Below are positions 47,395 through 60,100 of a stretch of DNA of 64,000 nt, in pieces. The DNA is from Peromyscus leucopus (Eukaryota > Chordata > Mammalia > Rodentia > Cricetidae): contig NC_051070.1 of the NCBI RefSeq assembly GCF_004664715.2, positions 73,350,200-73,414,199 of the forward strand, given 5' to 3'. A program made the position numbers and the translations under genes. The notes beneath the pieces are model-generated. The model made no database searches. It was not told where the DNA came from and saw only the letters and a list, made by a program, of their open reading frames with translations. Position 1 is the stretch's first letter. Each line of letters starts with the position of its first letter.

Positions 47395-49000
47395 CTCCAG
47401 AAATTAGATTTCAAAATACTCAACAGTCCAATTAAAAAATGGGCTATAGAGCTAAACAAAGAATTCTCAACAGAAGAAGCTCAAATGGCTGAAAGACATT
47501 TAAAAAATTTCTCAACATCCTTAATTATCAGGGAAATGCAAATCAAAACAACTCTGAGATACCATCTTATACCCGTCAGAATGGCTAAGATAAAAAACAC
47601 TGAAGACAGCTTATGTTGGAGAGGGTGTGGAGCAAGGGGAACACTCCTCCACTGTTGGTGGGAATGCAAGCTTGTACAATATGGCACTTTCTTAGAAAAT
47701 TGGGAATCAATCTCCCTGAATACCCAGCTATACCACTCTTGGGCATATTCCCAAGGAATGCTCAATCATACCACAAGGACACATGCTCAGCTATGTTCAT
47801 ATCAGCATTGTTTGTAATAGCCAGAACCTGGACAACCTAGATGCCCTTCAACTGAAGAATGGATAAAGAAAATGTGGTACATATACACAATGGAATACTA
47901 CTCATCAGAGAAAAACAATGACATCATGAGGTTTGCAGGCAAATGGATGGATCTAGAAAATACCATCCTGAGTGAGGTAACCCAGACTCAGAAAGCCAAA
48001 CATGGTATGTATCCACTCACTCATGAGTGGATACTAGATGTAAAGCAAAGGATAAACAGAGTGCAACTGACAACTCCAGGGAGGCTACCTAGTAAAGAGG
48101 ACCCTAAGAAAGACACAGGGATTGCCCAGTGACAGAGAAATAGATGAGATCTACATGAGCAAATTCGGGGTGAGGAGGGGTAATGGATGGCAAGGGCCAG
48201 GGGGAAAGAGAGCTTAGGGGAGCAGGAGATCCCTGCTGGATCAGGAACAGAGTGAGAGAACAAGAAAAGATCACCATGATAAATGAAGACTCCACGGGAA
48301 TAGGAAGAAGCAGAGGGCTAGAGAGGTCCCCAGAAATCCACATAGATGACTCTACTATAGACTACTGGCAATGGTTGAGAGAATGCCCGAGCTGACCTAC
48401 TCTGGTGATAGGATGGTGGAACACCCTAACTGTCATGATAGAACTCTCATCCAGTGAGTGATAGAAGCAGATGCAGAGATCCATGGCCAAGCCCCAGGTG
48501 GAGCTCCAGGAGTCCAATTGACGAGAGAGAGGAGGGATTGTATGAGTGAGAATTGTTGAGACCAAGATTGGAAAAAGCACAGGGACAAATAGCCAAACTA
48601 GTGGAAACACATGAACTATGAACCAATAGCTGAGGAGCCCCCATGGAACTGGACTAGGCCCTCTGGATAAGTGAGACAGTTGATTAGCTTGAACTATTTA
48701 GGAGGTTCCCAGGCAGTGGGACAGGGACCTGTCCTTGGTGCATGAGCTGGCTTTTTGGAACCTAGGGCCTATGCTGGGACACTTTACTCAGCCTTGGTTC
48801 AGGGAGGGGGATTGGACCTGCCTCAACTAAATGTACCAGGCTGACTCCCTAGGGGAGACCTTGCCTTGGAGGAAGTGGGAATGGGGAGCAGATTGTGGGG
48901 GGAAGGCTGGGGCGAGGAGGAGGGAAGATAGGGGAATTTGGTGTTGATATGTAAAATGACTAGAAAATCTCTTATATAAAATAAAAAATTGAAAAAAAGA
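46961..49000 (+). mobile_element. 3' part of the twin-primed L1, sense
   Basis: Sense ORF2 tail from GTACAATGG, then 3'UTR and A-rich tail to 49000. The first sense bases continue the ORF2 exactly where the inverted half stops, so almost nothing was lost at the inversion point. The whole insertion is flanked by AACAAGAAAATT at 46255-46266 and 49001-49012. A (TA)n tract has expanded inside the former coding part. Confidence 0.9.
47349..47393. repeat. (TA)n microsatellite grown inside L1 ORF2
   Basis: Other copies have only AATATATAAGG at this spot (compare 10660-10675), so the tract arose by expansion of a short seed after insertion or in the source. Confidence 0.92.
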
Positions 49001-49020
49001 AACAAGAAAATTATTCAGTG

Positions 49021-49411
49021 GATTATTCCATTTTTTTTTGTATGTGTTGAGATTTGCTTTGTGACTGAGTTTGTGGTGGATTTTAGAGAAAACCCTCTGC
49101 ATGAGGAGACAGTTGTGTAGCTTGATCTACTTGGGGGGCCCCCTGGCGGTAGGATCAGAATCCATCCCTGGTGCATGAGCAGGCTTTTTGGAGTCCACTA
49201 CCTATGATGGGACACCACATGCAGCCTTGAGGCAGGGGGAAGGGCTTGGACTTGCCTCTCCTGGAAATGCCTCCCCATGGGAGGCCCTTGCCTTCTTGTG
49301 GGGAGAGTGGGGGGTAGGTTGGGAGGGGGAGGCTGGGGGCCAGGAGGAGGGAAGAGGGGAATCGTTGAATGGTGTGTAAAATGAATTTGAAAATTTTCTT
49401 AATTAAAAAAA
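49021..49411 (+). mobile_element. Second, older twin-primed L1
   Basis: A short antisense ORF2 piece (about 49037-49092, 'gagatttgctttgtgactga') is followed by sense 3'UTR of an older L1 type and an A-tail. It is flanked by imperfect direct repeats of about 20 bases at 49001-49020 and 49412-49432. Confidence 0.75.
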
Positions 49412-49432
49412 AACAAGAAAAATTATTGAATG

Positions 49433-50919
49433 TGCTGTATTTAATGAAGAATATAATTAAATAGCATTTCTAAAAATAAATAACCTGTCAACATTATGTT
49501 AATTAATTGTGAAAATCTTGGAACAAAAGGTTGTCATTATTATTTTGCTTATGTGAAGTAAAGATTATGTAGTACATATCTACGATGACAGAATGTTAGT
49601 TACAATCCTTGGAGTATACTCACCATAAAGGCCACGAGGAAACTGGTGACTATGTGTAGCAAAGGGGATTCTTGTACACTTTCATGAGACTGTAAAGTAT
49701 AGACATTATGGAAAATGGTACAGAAGTTGCTCTAATATTGAAAAACTAGAGTATGCACATGACCTAGCAGTCCCATTCCTGGACATTTATCTGAAGCCAC
49801 TGAATCTATAACTTCAACAAATATCACAGCTGCCATGCTTATTGTAGCATTGTTCACAGTGACTACTGTTATAAAAACAGTGTGTCAACTGATATATACA
49901 TGGCTAAAATGTGATACATGGGCATACACCCAAGAATATTATTTAACAAAAAAAGAATTAAATATTCCTTGTGACAATATATGTGAACTAAGAAGACATT
50001 TTATTAATCTAATCCAAAACACATAAAAGAAGATGATCTGTATTATTACTTGTAGTTGTAATTCAAGAAGTAGAAATCATTAAACCAGATACCATAATTT
50101 AAACCAGATACCATAATAATGCTTACCAGGGTCTGTCTGAGATTGAAGAAAATGGAAAGCTGTCAGAGATAATTTTCTGATATGAAATGAAAAATTTCTG
50201 AATAATTCCTGAATTTCTGGTGTTCAACACCATGACTATAACAATACTCTACTGTTGACTTGAAATGTAGTAATAGAATAGATTTTTATTGTCCTCACTA
50301 CCCTTTTCCCTTCTCATAATGTATATATGTGACATGACGATTGTCCCATGTGTCTATATAAAGAAAGATTTCTTTTTGTACCTCGAATATTTTTACCATC
50401 AATTTTTTAAATAAACATTTAAGAATTAAAGGACTATGAACCCTGTGACCTACAATAGCAACAGCTCTGGCAAGATATTTCTATTTATATAATAGTGGAG
50501 GCATTATCGTGTGATTCATCAACCATTTTCTGATTGGATTTACTTTCTCTCCATAAAAGGAAACACTTAATCATTATTGGGGCCATGACAGTGTGTCTAC
50601 ACCTATCATAGGCACTTGATAGGACCTATTAGAATTATTCTGCTAAGTAGACATAGTACTAAACCCTTTACTAAGGATTAATTTATCTTTCAACCCTTAG
50701 GAGAGAAACTTCTTTTTGTAGTATGTGATGATTAACCCAGAGAGCCACAACTAGTCAATGTACAGAGAATTAGAAACCATTGAGTACTTAGTGCTCAAAT
50801 GGACATCTGTATGCTCCTCCAAAGACTCAGGGATCATCATGAAATAAGTGGCAAAAAAAGTATAAACAGCAGAGGAACTGGATGAATACAAGCCAACAGT
50901 GTCCTCTGAAATCAAAGAA
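49433..50919. other. Unit B distal flank
   Basis: Aligned with unit A 21690-23240, including the ancient L1 ORF2 tail at about 49680-50120. No gene. Confidence 0.55.
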
Positions 50920-52172
50920 TTCATCCATGTTCTTTTAGCTTTTCCAAATTAATGGAGCAGAGGTTTTTAAGAATTACCCTCTAATAGTCTGTATTTTTTT
51001 GGTGTCTGTTGTAATGTTTCCTGGTTCATTACTGATTCTGTTAGTTTGGGTCATTTTTTTTTTTTGGTGAGTTTGGCAAAGGGTCTGTCATCTTGTTTAT
51101 CTTCTCCAACAACCAACTCCCAGGTTTATTGATTCTTTGTGTTGTTATCCCTTTATATTTCTATTTCATTAATTTTTGCTTCAAGTTTTATTAATTTTTT
51201 CCATGTTTTTCTTTTTCTTGCTTTCCAAAATCTTGAGTTGTATCATTCAGTCATTTATTGTACTCTGAAATTTTAATGTAGCCACTTAGGACTTTAAACT
51301 TCCTTCTTAAAGTGATTTTTAATGTGTCCCAGAGATTTTGTTGTGCTATGTTCTCACTTATTTCTTGAACCATATAGATTGCTTTCTGGATTGATTCTTT
51401 GATTCAAGCATCATTCAGTAATGAATTAATCTCCATGAGTTTATACACTTACTACAGGTTTGTTTGCTATCAGTTTTTAAGTTTTTTTTGGCATGATATT
51501 TTAGCATTGGTCTATTTTATAGAGGCTTTCATGTGCTGCTAAGTAGAATGTATATTTTTTTACATTTGCATATAACATTAGTCCAATTTGATGTAAGATG
51601 TCACTTAATTCTTAGGTTTCTCTGTTTATTATTTGTCAAAATGATCTATGTATTGAAGAAAGTAGGGTGGTGAGATCACCTATAGTTTTTGTTAATCTGT
51701 GTCTTCAATTCCATTAGTAGGCTTTTTATGAATTTGGGTGCATTAGAATTTAGTGCACATATGTTTAATATCGTGATATTTTTCTGATTCCATTGATCAG
51801 AATGAAGGCCCTGTTTGATCCCTTCTAACTAGTTTTAGTTTGAAGTCTATTTGTCAGATATTAAGATGAGAATGCCTGATTGATTCTTGATCTCATTTTC
51901 TGGGAATACTTTTTCTATCTTTTACTTTTTAAGTGCTTTGGCTGCTAATTGTTTTGTTTGGGATATGATTTTTAGGCTGTTTGGATTATGAAAAGATTCT
52001 TTTCCAACTCTGACACAACTTCCAATCAAGATTACTATACACAGGAATACTATCTGTCAGAGTGTACTGTTGCAGGTTCTTCTGGCTTTCTGAGTTTCAC
52101 TTGAGTAATCAGCTACTAATTTTATGAGTTTTCCCAATATATGTGACTTGTGCTTTTTCTCTTGTAACTTTC
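50920..52172 (-). mobile_element. Old L1 ORF2/ORF1, antisense, left part
   Basis: Decayed antisense L1: reverse transcriptase side near 50930-51300, endonuclease side near 51500-51900 ('gtgcacatatgtttaatatc'), and ORF1 end near 52030-52172 ('caggttcttctggctttctg'). It is interrupted at 52173 by an LTR element and resumes at 55214. Confidence 0.85.
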
Positions 52173-53426
52173 TGTAGTTGAATTTTTTTTTTGAGCCACT
52201 AACCAGCTCCCAAATAAAGACAAGGAGACATTAATTATGGATGCTCGACCTTAGCTTAGGCTTGTCCTTCTAGCTCTTTTAGCTTAATTTAACCTGTTTC
52301 TTTTCATCTATATTTTGCCTTGGGGCTTTTGTCTTTCACTCTGTATGTCATACTTTCCTGCTTCCCCTGTGTCTGTTTATCTGGCCCTTGGTGTCTCCCT
52401 GCTGTCTCTTTCTTTCTCCCCTCTTCCCTGAGGCTAAATTCCTCCCCCTACTTACTCTCCTTCCCTAGACATCCTACCTATACCTCCTCTATTGATATTG
52501 GCAATTCACCATTTTGTTAGATCAATCAGATGCCTTAGGCAGGCAAGGTAAAACAGCAAAACATCTTCACATAATTAAACAAATGCAACACATTTTTACA
52601 TAGTTAAACAAATATTCTGCAACATTTCCCTCTCATTTGTCTAAATAAAAAGAAAGGGTTTAACTTTAACATAGTAAGACTATATACAATAAGAACAGTT
52701 ATCAATTAAGAATTACATTTACAATATCCAGTCCAGTGGCACTTGGCAAATTCACAGAAGATACTCCATTATCTATCTTATCTTGATGAGTCCAAAGTTG
52801 TGTACCTAATTTACTTTCTATCCTAACTTTTATTACTAGCACAAAATTATTTTTAGACCTCAAAACATTTTCTTAGATAAACAATTTAAGCTTTTATGTT
52901 TCTTAATTTTATAAATTTTATGTCTCTTATGTAAGTTTCTTTTCTGAATTTGTTAACAAGACAGCTATAACTATAACTATCTCATCTTCAACTCCAACAA
53001 AGACCCAAGGAGAATATAATATTACATGAGTAGACAGGGAGTGCAGAGCAAACTTCCAAAACCATAGAAATGACAAAGACATCTGGCTGCTGGACAGTCA
53101 TCCAAGTTTCTTCTGCAATGTTGGGGCATCCATTTTCGGCCTATGGGCATAGAATATCTGACAAACTTTTCTATGAAGCAGGAATTTTGAAGGACTGTTG
53201 TACTTTGTCTTGGCAAAGTTTAGCGTTTTTAATCATTAGTGTCCTGCTTGTCTAGTTTGTACAGTGTACTGTCAAGGCAAGAGCAGCTTCTTGCCCAAAT
53301 GGCTAGCTTTGCCACATGAAAGTGACTTCCATGTGGAGGTTCTTGATGCCCATCATCCATCTATGAAGCAGATTGGTACTGCCAGGAGCAGACATGTCTC
53401 ACTGTCATGAAAAGCCTTAGGTTATT

Positions 53427-53759
53427 TGTGGGATGACTCATCCTTAACAGGGTTGCAGGCCAGCCAGCCCAAACCAGTAATAAGATCTTTCTGAGAGCCA
53501 GCCTGGGTCTGCCTAAGGGCCTTAGCAACAGCAGCTGAGACATGATCTGAGATGACCCGGACCAATGAGAGGCAGCCATGTCACACCAGCAGATGCATAT
53601 TCATAAGACCTCCCCCAAGGGTGGGGTGGAGGGTATATAAGTCTTGCCTCTTCCTGAATAAACTGAGCTTGTTTCAACATTCTCCCAGAGTCTGTGTTGT
53701 TTACTCTGTGCATACTTGGCCCTTTCTCCCAAAGGGAACAATAGCATAGGACCCTGCCT
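53427..53759 (+). mobile_element. Solo-LTR-like insertion inside the ERVK-like element
   Basis: This 333-base block interrupts the interior and is bounded by GTTATT at 53421-53426 and 53760-53765. It starts TGTGGGATG, contains CCAAT-like ACCAATGAG (53561-53569), TATATAAG (53633-53640) and GAATAAAC (53657-53664), and so has the promoter and poly(A) layout of an LTR. The right end does not finish in a clean CA. Confidence 0.65.
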
Positions 53760-54761
53760 GTTATTAAAATCTTAAATGCTATATTCTGTACTTCTCTGAA
53801 GTGTTTGAAGATCATCTGTCTATCTAAAATATATGTTTAACCTTGAAAATGTACCTAACATGACTACAAATTTGATTGTTATAGATGACTAATTACTAAC
53901 CTACATTTCTTAATTATCTTAAACAGTGTAATAATATCTTTTAAGGACTAGAAAGGACTTGAACTTTGAACATTTTTAAATGAGCTACATTAGTACAATA
54001 TCTTAAACATGAGTAGAAACATATATATGGTATAACAAAAATAACCTTAAATTTATATCAATACACAAAAATCCATACCAATGTAAAATATTTGAGATAA
54101 ATAGTTGTCTTCTTATCCTATATTCCTATATCCGCACTAAATGATGACAGACATCCCTAAAACATCAAATGATCAAAAACCAACCCACCTTTTGAAAATG
54201 TGGGCATTGTGTTCTCTAGGCTGCTTCCTGTTGTCTGGGAGCAACAGCATGCCCAGGGGACATTAAGAAATTTGAGATAATTGTCAAGTTCTAAGAAATC
54301 TAGCTATAATATTTGTTGTACAGTGCCTGTGTAATGGGAAAGTATAAGGCTTATCTAATGTCCTGACTAGAATAGTCTGTGAGGCTGGACCGTCTCAGCC
54401 AGCAGCTTTGAAGTTGTTCTGAACAGAGAACTCTAAGGAAACTCAACGGAGGCACTCTGAAAGGCTAGACCACCTGGGCCACCCATTTTCATTGTATCTG
54501 GTCCCCTTACTCTGAAAACACCAACTTTCAAAAGTAACATACATATCTGCATTAACACAAGTATGGGCTGTGCTGCATTTAACTGCCCCAGCTCTGGGAA
54601 GTGGATGCTCACACTGTGGCAGGCATTTTTACTTAGTTGCTGTTTCTACTTAGCTTGACTGATGCCCAAGTGTTCTGCTGCACAGCAGTGCCTCTTAAAG
54701 AAGTCATATCTGTTTTCTTCTTCCTTTCCTCAGCTTTCTCAGGCCCTATGTGGAGATTCAG

Positions 54762-54779
54762 GCCCCATGTTGGTCACCA
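54762..54779 (-). other. tRNA-Lys-type primer binding site
   Basis: The complement reads TGGTGACCAACATGGGGC and differs at three positions from the standard Lys(1,2) primer site. It lies directly next to the LTR edge, as required. Confidence 0.7.
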
Positions 54780-54926
54780 TTTATAGCTGGCATTTTCTTT
54801 GAGCAGCCAACCAGCTCTCAAATAAAGACACAGAGACTTATTATTAACTATGAATGATTGGCCCTTGTCTCACTAGCTCTTTTTAACTTAATTTAGCCTG
54901 TTTCTCTTCATCTACCTCATGGCTTT

Positions 54927-55094
54927 TTTTTTTTTTTTTTTTTTTTGGTTTTTCAAGACAGGGTTTTTCTGTGTAGTTTTGGTGCCTGTCCTGAATCTCA
55001 TTCTGTAGACCAGGCTGGCCTCGAACTCACAAAGATCCTCCTGCCTCTGCCTCCCGAGTGCTGGGATTAAAGGTGTGCGCCACCACTGCCCGGC
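54927..55094 (-). mobile_element. B1 SINE, antisense, inside the ERV LTR
   Basis: Complete antisense B1 with a long T run. It is flanked by CTACCTCA(T/G)GGCTTTT at 54912 and 55095, a target duplication with one mismatch. Confidence 0.95.
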
Positions 55095-55213
55095 CTACCT
55101 CAGGGCTTTTTTCCTTTCTTTCATTGTGTATGTCCTACTTTCCTGCCTTCGTGTCTGTTTGTCCCCTGACATCTCTTTTTCTTTTTCTCTTCTTTACTGA
55201 GCCTAAAACTTGC

Positions 55214-55770
55214 AATATTTTTTTTTTGTTTCATGTATTTAATGTTTAGCTATGATATGTTGTAGTGTGTTTTTTTTTGGTTTTGTCTTCTTTGTGCTTC
55301 TTGAATCTGTATGAGTAAGTCTTTTCTTAGTTTGGAGAAGTTTTTTTCTATGATCATATTAAATATCTGGTCTTTTCCACTTCGTAAAGATTCTTCTTCC
55401 TCTTCTATGCCTATAAGAACAAGATTTGATCTTCCATGATGACCAAATGGTGCCTTCATTTCATGAATTTTCCTATCTTATGCTTGAAAATAATTCATTT
55501 TCTTTGCTTATTTTATCTAAATCCTCTACTTTTCTTTTGAGTTCTGATATTCTGTCTTCTATATAATGAATTCTTCTTTTCAGGATTTCCTCTGAGATTT
55601 CTAATTTAGTTTTTGAGTTTTTCAATTCCATCTCCTTTCTAGTTTATGTTTTCTTCAATGTTTCTATTTCCTATTGAACTTAGTTTCTAAATCCTGAATT
55701 GTTACTTTATTCAGATTTGTATTTGTATTTCCTTATCCATCTATCCATCCATCCATCCATCATCCACTCA
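55214..55770 (-). mobile_element. Old L1 ORF1, antisense, right part
   Basis: Continues the L1 broken at 52172 ('ctatgcctataagaacaaga', 'ttcaattccatctcctttct'). It ends in a short (ATCC)n tract at about 55738-55770. Confidence 0.75.
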
Positions 55771-55799
55771 TTCATTCTTTCTTTTTCTTTTTCTTTTTT

Positions 55800-56093
55800 G
55801 GTGAATCATGAGTTTTGTTGGGTTACTTAAAAGGATTTATGGAGGAGCTACTTGCAAGAGCAGAAATGACACAAAGACAGCTGAACCATCAGAGCCCACC
55901 ACATCATGGGTGACAGCTATCAAAGCTAGGAACCAGGAGCACCCTGGACAGCCTGCAGGCATCTCAACAGGTTGGAGAAAGTCCTTTCCATGTGCTCAGT
56001 TGGTCTAAACATCTTTCCTGCAGGTCAGCTAGTTTATGGCATGCACCACTAACATCCCACAGATTTTCTGGATTTTTTGTTAGTTTTTTTTTT
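55800..56093. repeat. Dispersed repeat of unnamed family
   Basis: Contains 'catgggtgacagctatcaaa', 'accaggagcaccctggacag' and 'gcaggtcagctag', which I know from a common muroid repeat. It separates the ORF1 part of the old L1 from its 5' end. Confidence 0.5.
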
Positions 56094-56097
56094 TTAA

Positions 56098-56800
56098 GAT
56101 TCAACATTTTCTTTGACCAATGTATCTATTTCTTCTCTCACATCATCAAGGCCCAAGGTCTCCCAGTTCTTTTATTCTTGTAGCTTGCTTCTGTTATTTC
56201 TGTTTGATTTCCTAATTTTTTCATTTCCATAATTCCCTCAGTTTAGTTTCTTTCTTGATTCTATTTTCATTATCAGGTATTAACAGTTTTATTCATTTCC
56301 TTTCACCATTTGTTTGTGTTTTCCTGGACTTCTTTGAGGAATATTTCCTCTTTAAGAACTACTATTATCACATTCATACAGACTGTTTTAAGGGTTTTTT
56401 TCTTGTGCTTCAGCTTTTTTTTTTTTTTTTGAATATTCTAGGCCTGCTCTGGTAGTTTTTCTGGGTTCTGGTGGAGACATCATTCTGTCTGTTTTTGACT
56501 GTGTGTTTATGCTGGCCTCTAGGAATCTATTTCCCTGCTTTGCTCATTTGGTGTGTTTCCTAGGAATGCCTGCTGGTGTTGTAGGCTGAGACAATGGGAT
56601 GAGTTGGGGAAGGAAGGCTGGAGGAGAAGATCTTTGTGATCCATTGGGGGATGGGGTCAGAGAGGAAGAGGAGACTGCAGCAGGTGTTCTGATACAGACC
56701 TGGGATGAGACTGAGGAATTGGATTTGAAGGAGCAGAAGGAGAGGTGAAAATCTGCACTCAGCCTTTGTGCTTTCTTGGCAGGAATGACCTGTGGTTTTG
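56098..56800 (-). mobile_element. Old L1 5' end, antisense, unit C
   Basis: Near-identical to 12389-13108. In this unit it appears to be the natural continuation of the L1 to its left (50920-55770). Confidence 0.7.
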
Positions 56801-56802
56801 CA

Positions 56803-57135
56803 GGAGATTATTATTTTTTAATTGAAAAATTATTTTGTACAATATATTTTGCATATTCTTTGCCCTCCTGAACTCCTAGATCCTTCTCACCAACCAACCC
56901 ACCTACTTTTACATTCTCTTACACACACTCACTCTATATATACAACAAAGAAAAGACCCTCCAAAAACCAAAAAAAAAAAATTAAAAATCATAACAAAAA
57001 AACTAACAATAAGAAAAATTGTTGAGACAAAAAGTTCTCAAAGAAACCATTGAGAAAGAGGAAATCAGTTTTGTCCAGTGGTGTTTCCGGGTATATCAAT
57101 CACACTCCTGGACAGGCCCCATGCCTAGAAGCAAT
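56803..57135 (-). mobile_element. L1 3' end, antisense, unit C
   Basis: Same insertion as 13112-13445 in unit A. Confidence 0.7.
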
Positions 57136-60100
57136 TGGACAACATAAACAAAGATTTCATTAACTATGACTTTGTTTTTAGTAATATTTATAGCAAAAAC
57201 AGGCCCAGAAAAACCAGGACCTTCTTTTCTTTTTACAAAGGGAAACATTAAAAACCTAAGATTAGAGTTTTTATTTGTTTTATATATTTCCCATGACATA
57301 CACTTTGAATTCAGATACCTACTGCTTTAACACTTGATGGGACAGTCCTAGTAAATGACATAGTGAAATTGAAATTCATTTTAGTAGAATAGTTAATATT
57401 TAATTATGTCTATCAAAATTGGTCTACTAAATAAACAAAAAACACTAAATATGTATGATAATTGCCTAAATCTTTGTCTGCCTTCTAAAGTTTCCCCCTT
57501 TACAAAACATTCATTATTTTCATAAAACTATTTGGCATCTTATAAAAAAAATTAAAATTTATATGCCATCTCTATTAAAGAAAAACATAGAGTGTTGTAA
57601 AGGACTTTTCATTACAGTAACTAAAGATTCAAAATTAGTTACAAGTTCTTTCTGGAATAATAAAGAGAGCCAGAATATTCCACCAACTAAAAGAATAAAA
57701 AGGTCATCACGCAAAAGACCATATTCTGACCTGAGTGAAAAGATTACTATGTGGTTCTCACCTCCTGCTGTACTACAAATCTCAAGGTGATGGACTTTAA
57801 GATTCACATTTCTTATAGAAATATGTGCCAACTTCATCTAAAAACACATCTATGTGGAATTAAAATGCTGGATGATACTTACCTTCAACTACATTCACAT
57901 TGAACACCCCACGTATCTGAAGGTTTCCTTTGTTTTTTTTATGTTTCTCCAATCTTTTTATAATTAAATATTTTAAGAATGTGTTCCTGATCTTTAATAT
58001 TTCACTTAGCATACTCCAAAGTAGTGAAATACAGCTAATCATTATTTAATAAATTACAAATGAGTTTATTACTTTCTTTCATTATTCATGATATCATGTT
58101 CCCTACCTTACTTGAAAATATTTTTCATGTTTAAAAGTTTTCACTATCCTTGTAATTTCACTGTTATTTTCAGTTCATTTTGGATAAAATTAATCTAGAT
58201 TTTAATTTAAGAGAATGTTTTTTCAATTTTCCAAAAATCTGTTTTGAACACATTTGTAATTTTAAGTACAAATTCTTCTAAGACAAATTGATTGATATTA
58301 GAAATATTAAAATATAATAAATTAGTTGTTCTACTAAGGTATATAACAGGCTCAAGTGTTTTATAAACTTGGTGACTCTAATTCCATTTACTCTAGCTAT
58401 ACATGCCCAAGGATTTAGTTTAATACTTTTTATCCAAACTATACAAAAGTTAAGTTCTTTTAAAACAAATACAGGACAGTGGTATTGTGTTTGATTATAT
58501 TTCTTTAGTCACCATAGCTTCTTAATCATCTCAAATTTCTCAGCTTTACTATGTTTCTTATGATATTGAGATATTCTTGTATTGTATACAAATATAGTCT
58601 CATAGATCATATGTAGAAAATAGACTTTATGTTGCACATAGTGTAATATAACCCCAGGCTATTTCTAATTATTTAGAATATACCTTTGTAAGCACCTATA
58701 TTTTTTCATATGTAATAAATCTTAGGATAGAAAATTAACTGAGTTTTAATAAAGATTTGAGGAAAGGGGAAATACACATCTTAGTACAGGGTAATTTTCT
58801 AAATAATATATATATATATACATACATATATATAAATTTCTAATATATTACCATTTAACATGTTTTATACATTAGTTTTATTTTATACCTAGTTTAATTC
58901 TTTGTCCATAACCTGTTGGCATTTTGACAATTCCCACTGAAACTCCCTGCAGCTTTGTTAGCCTTCAAATCCCCAAGGCTCATTCTCCATTGCACCACAA
59001 ATTAGCAGTGTATTCTCAAACTTTAAAAGGGCCCTTTGTGAGAAGAGAAATTTAAGAATAAATTTGGAGCCATCAGGTATCATCTATTTCATCAAAAGAA
59101 GTTGGGATGCTTGCTGTGGGAGAGTATTGGTGAACTGTTAGGTAAATGTTCCTATTCTTCTTCAAATTTACAAAAAATAAAAAATAATACAAACAGATAT
59201 AATAATATAATCTTCAGTTGTTACATTTACTGTCTTCAGTTCAGTTCAAAGACATATAGCAGAAATAAACTGGTATGTGAATGGTGAATTAAAATGCATT
59301 CTCAATAATATAGTTCTATCTCCTTCTGATACTTACAGTTGTCATATTTGGAATAAATAGTGGTCAATAAACTACGAATCATTTTGATGTTTATTTTTAG
59401 CCATAAATTTACATATAACAACTGCAACAAGTGAGTATATAGAACCAATAAACAATATAGAAATGGTATAGTGAAAATGAAAAAGGATCCTGGCTTTGCA
59501 ATATCCTAGTTTTCCTTTTACAAGTAAGGCTGGTGACACTGATCTGGGCCTTTGAGCTCAAGCTGAAGAGAAACCTATGTAATTTTGATTCTGTAATCTT
59601 TGATTTATGTAGTTTCAAACTCGAGAATTTCACTCTGAATATCGGGACAGACAATCTTTACCACATATTACTTTTTAGAACTTAGAATATTGTACATTTG
59701 TACATTTCTACAAAGTATATCGATGATATCCATCCACCACTATGTCCCTCTGGTTCTTTCAGTGCCTCCTTCCTGCCTCCTCCAAATACATGTCTTCAAT
59801 GTGCACATTGTGTGCACCATTCAATGTGTGACCATCCAATACACACATTTTGATTTTGCTTAAGATACAATGTATATATATGTATTATGTATTTTTTGAG
59901 AGAGCATATTTGTATGTATTTACATGTGTGTTTGTATGTGTGATGTAATGTGCTTCTTTCTTGTCAGTTTAACAATGTATGGGATTCAGTGTCATTATTA
60001 AATTTATCAAGATAAGGTAAGATGAGAGATAAATGATAGAGATAGAGAAAATTTCTTGATATTTAAAAATATTTGAGCTGATTTTTCAGTTTGAGATATT

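Larger units (their letters stand above)
52173..55207 (-). mobile_element. ERVK-like provirus remnant nested in L1
   Basis: Two related direct repeats (52173-52624 and 54780-55207) flank about 2.1 kb of noncoding interior. Read on the minus strand, the right copy is the 5' LTR, followed by a tRNA-Lys-type primer binding site (54762-54779, 15 of 18 positions). A purine-rich tract sits just before the 3' LTR (complement of about 52625-52640). ACTTTC (52167-52172) and ACTTGC (55208-55213) look like the 6-base target duplication. No gag, pol or env frame is seen, so it is a defective or non-autonomous element. The right LTR is shorter than the left after removing its B1. Confidence 0.75.
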
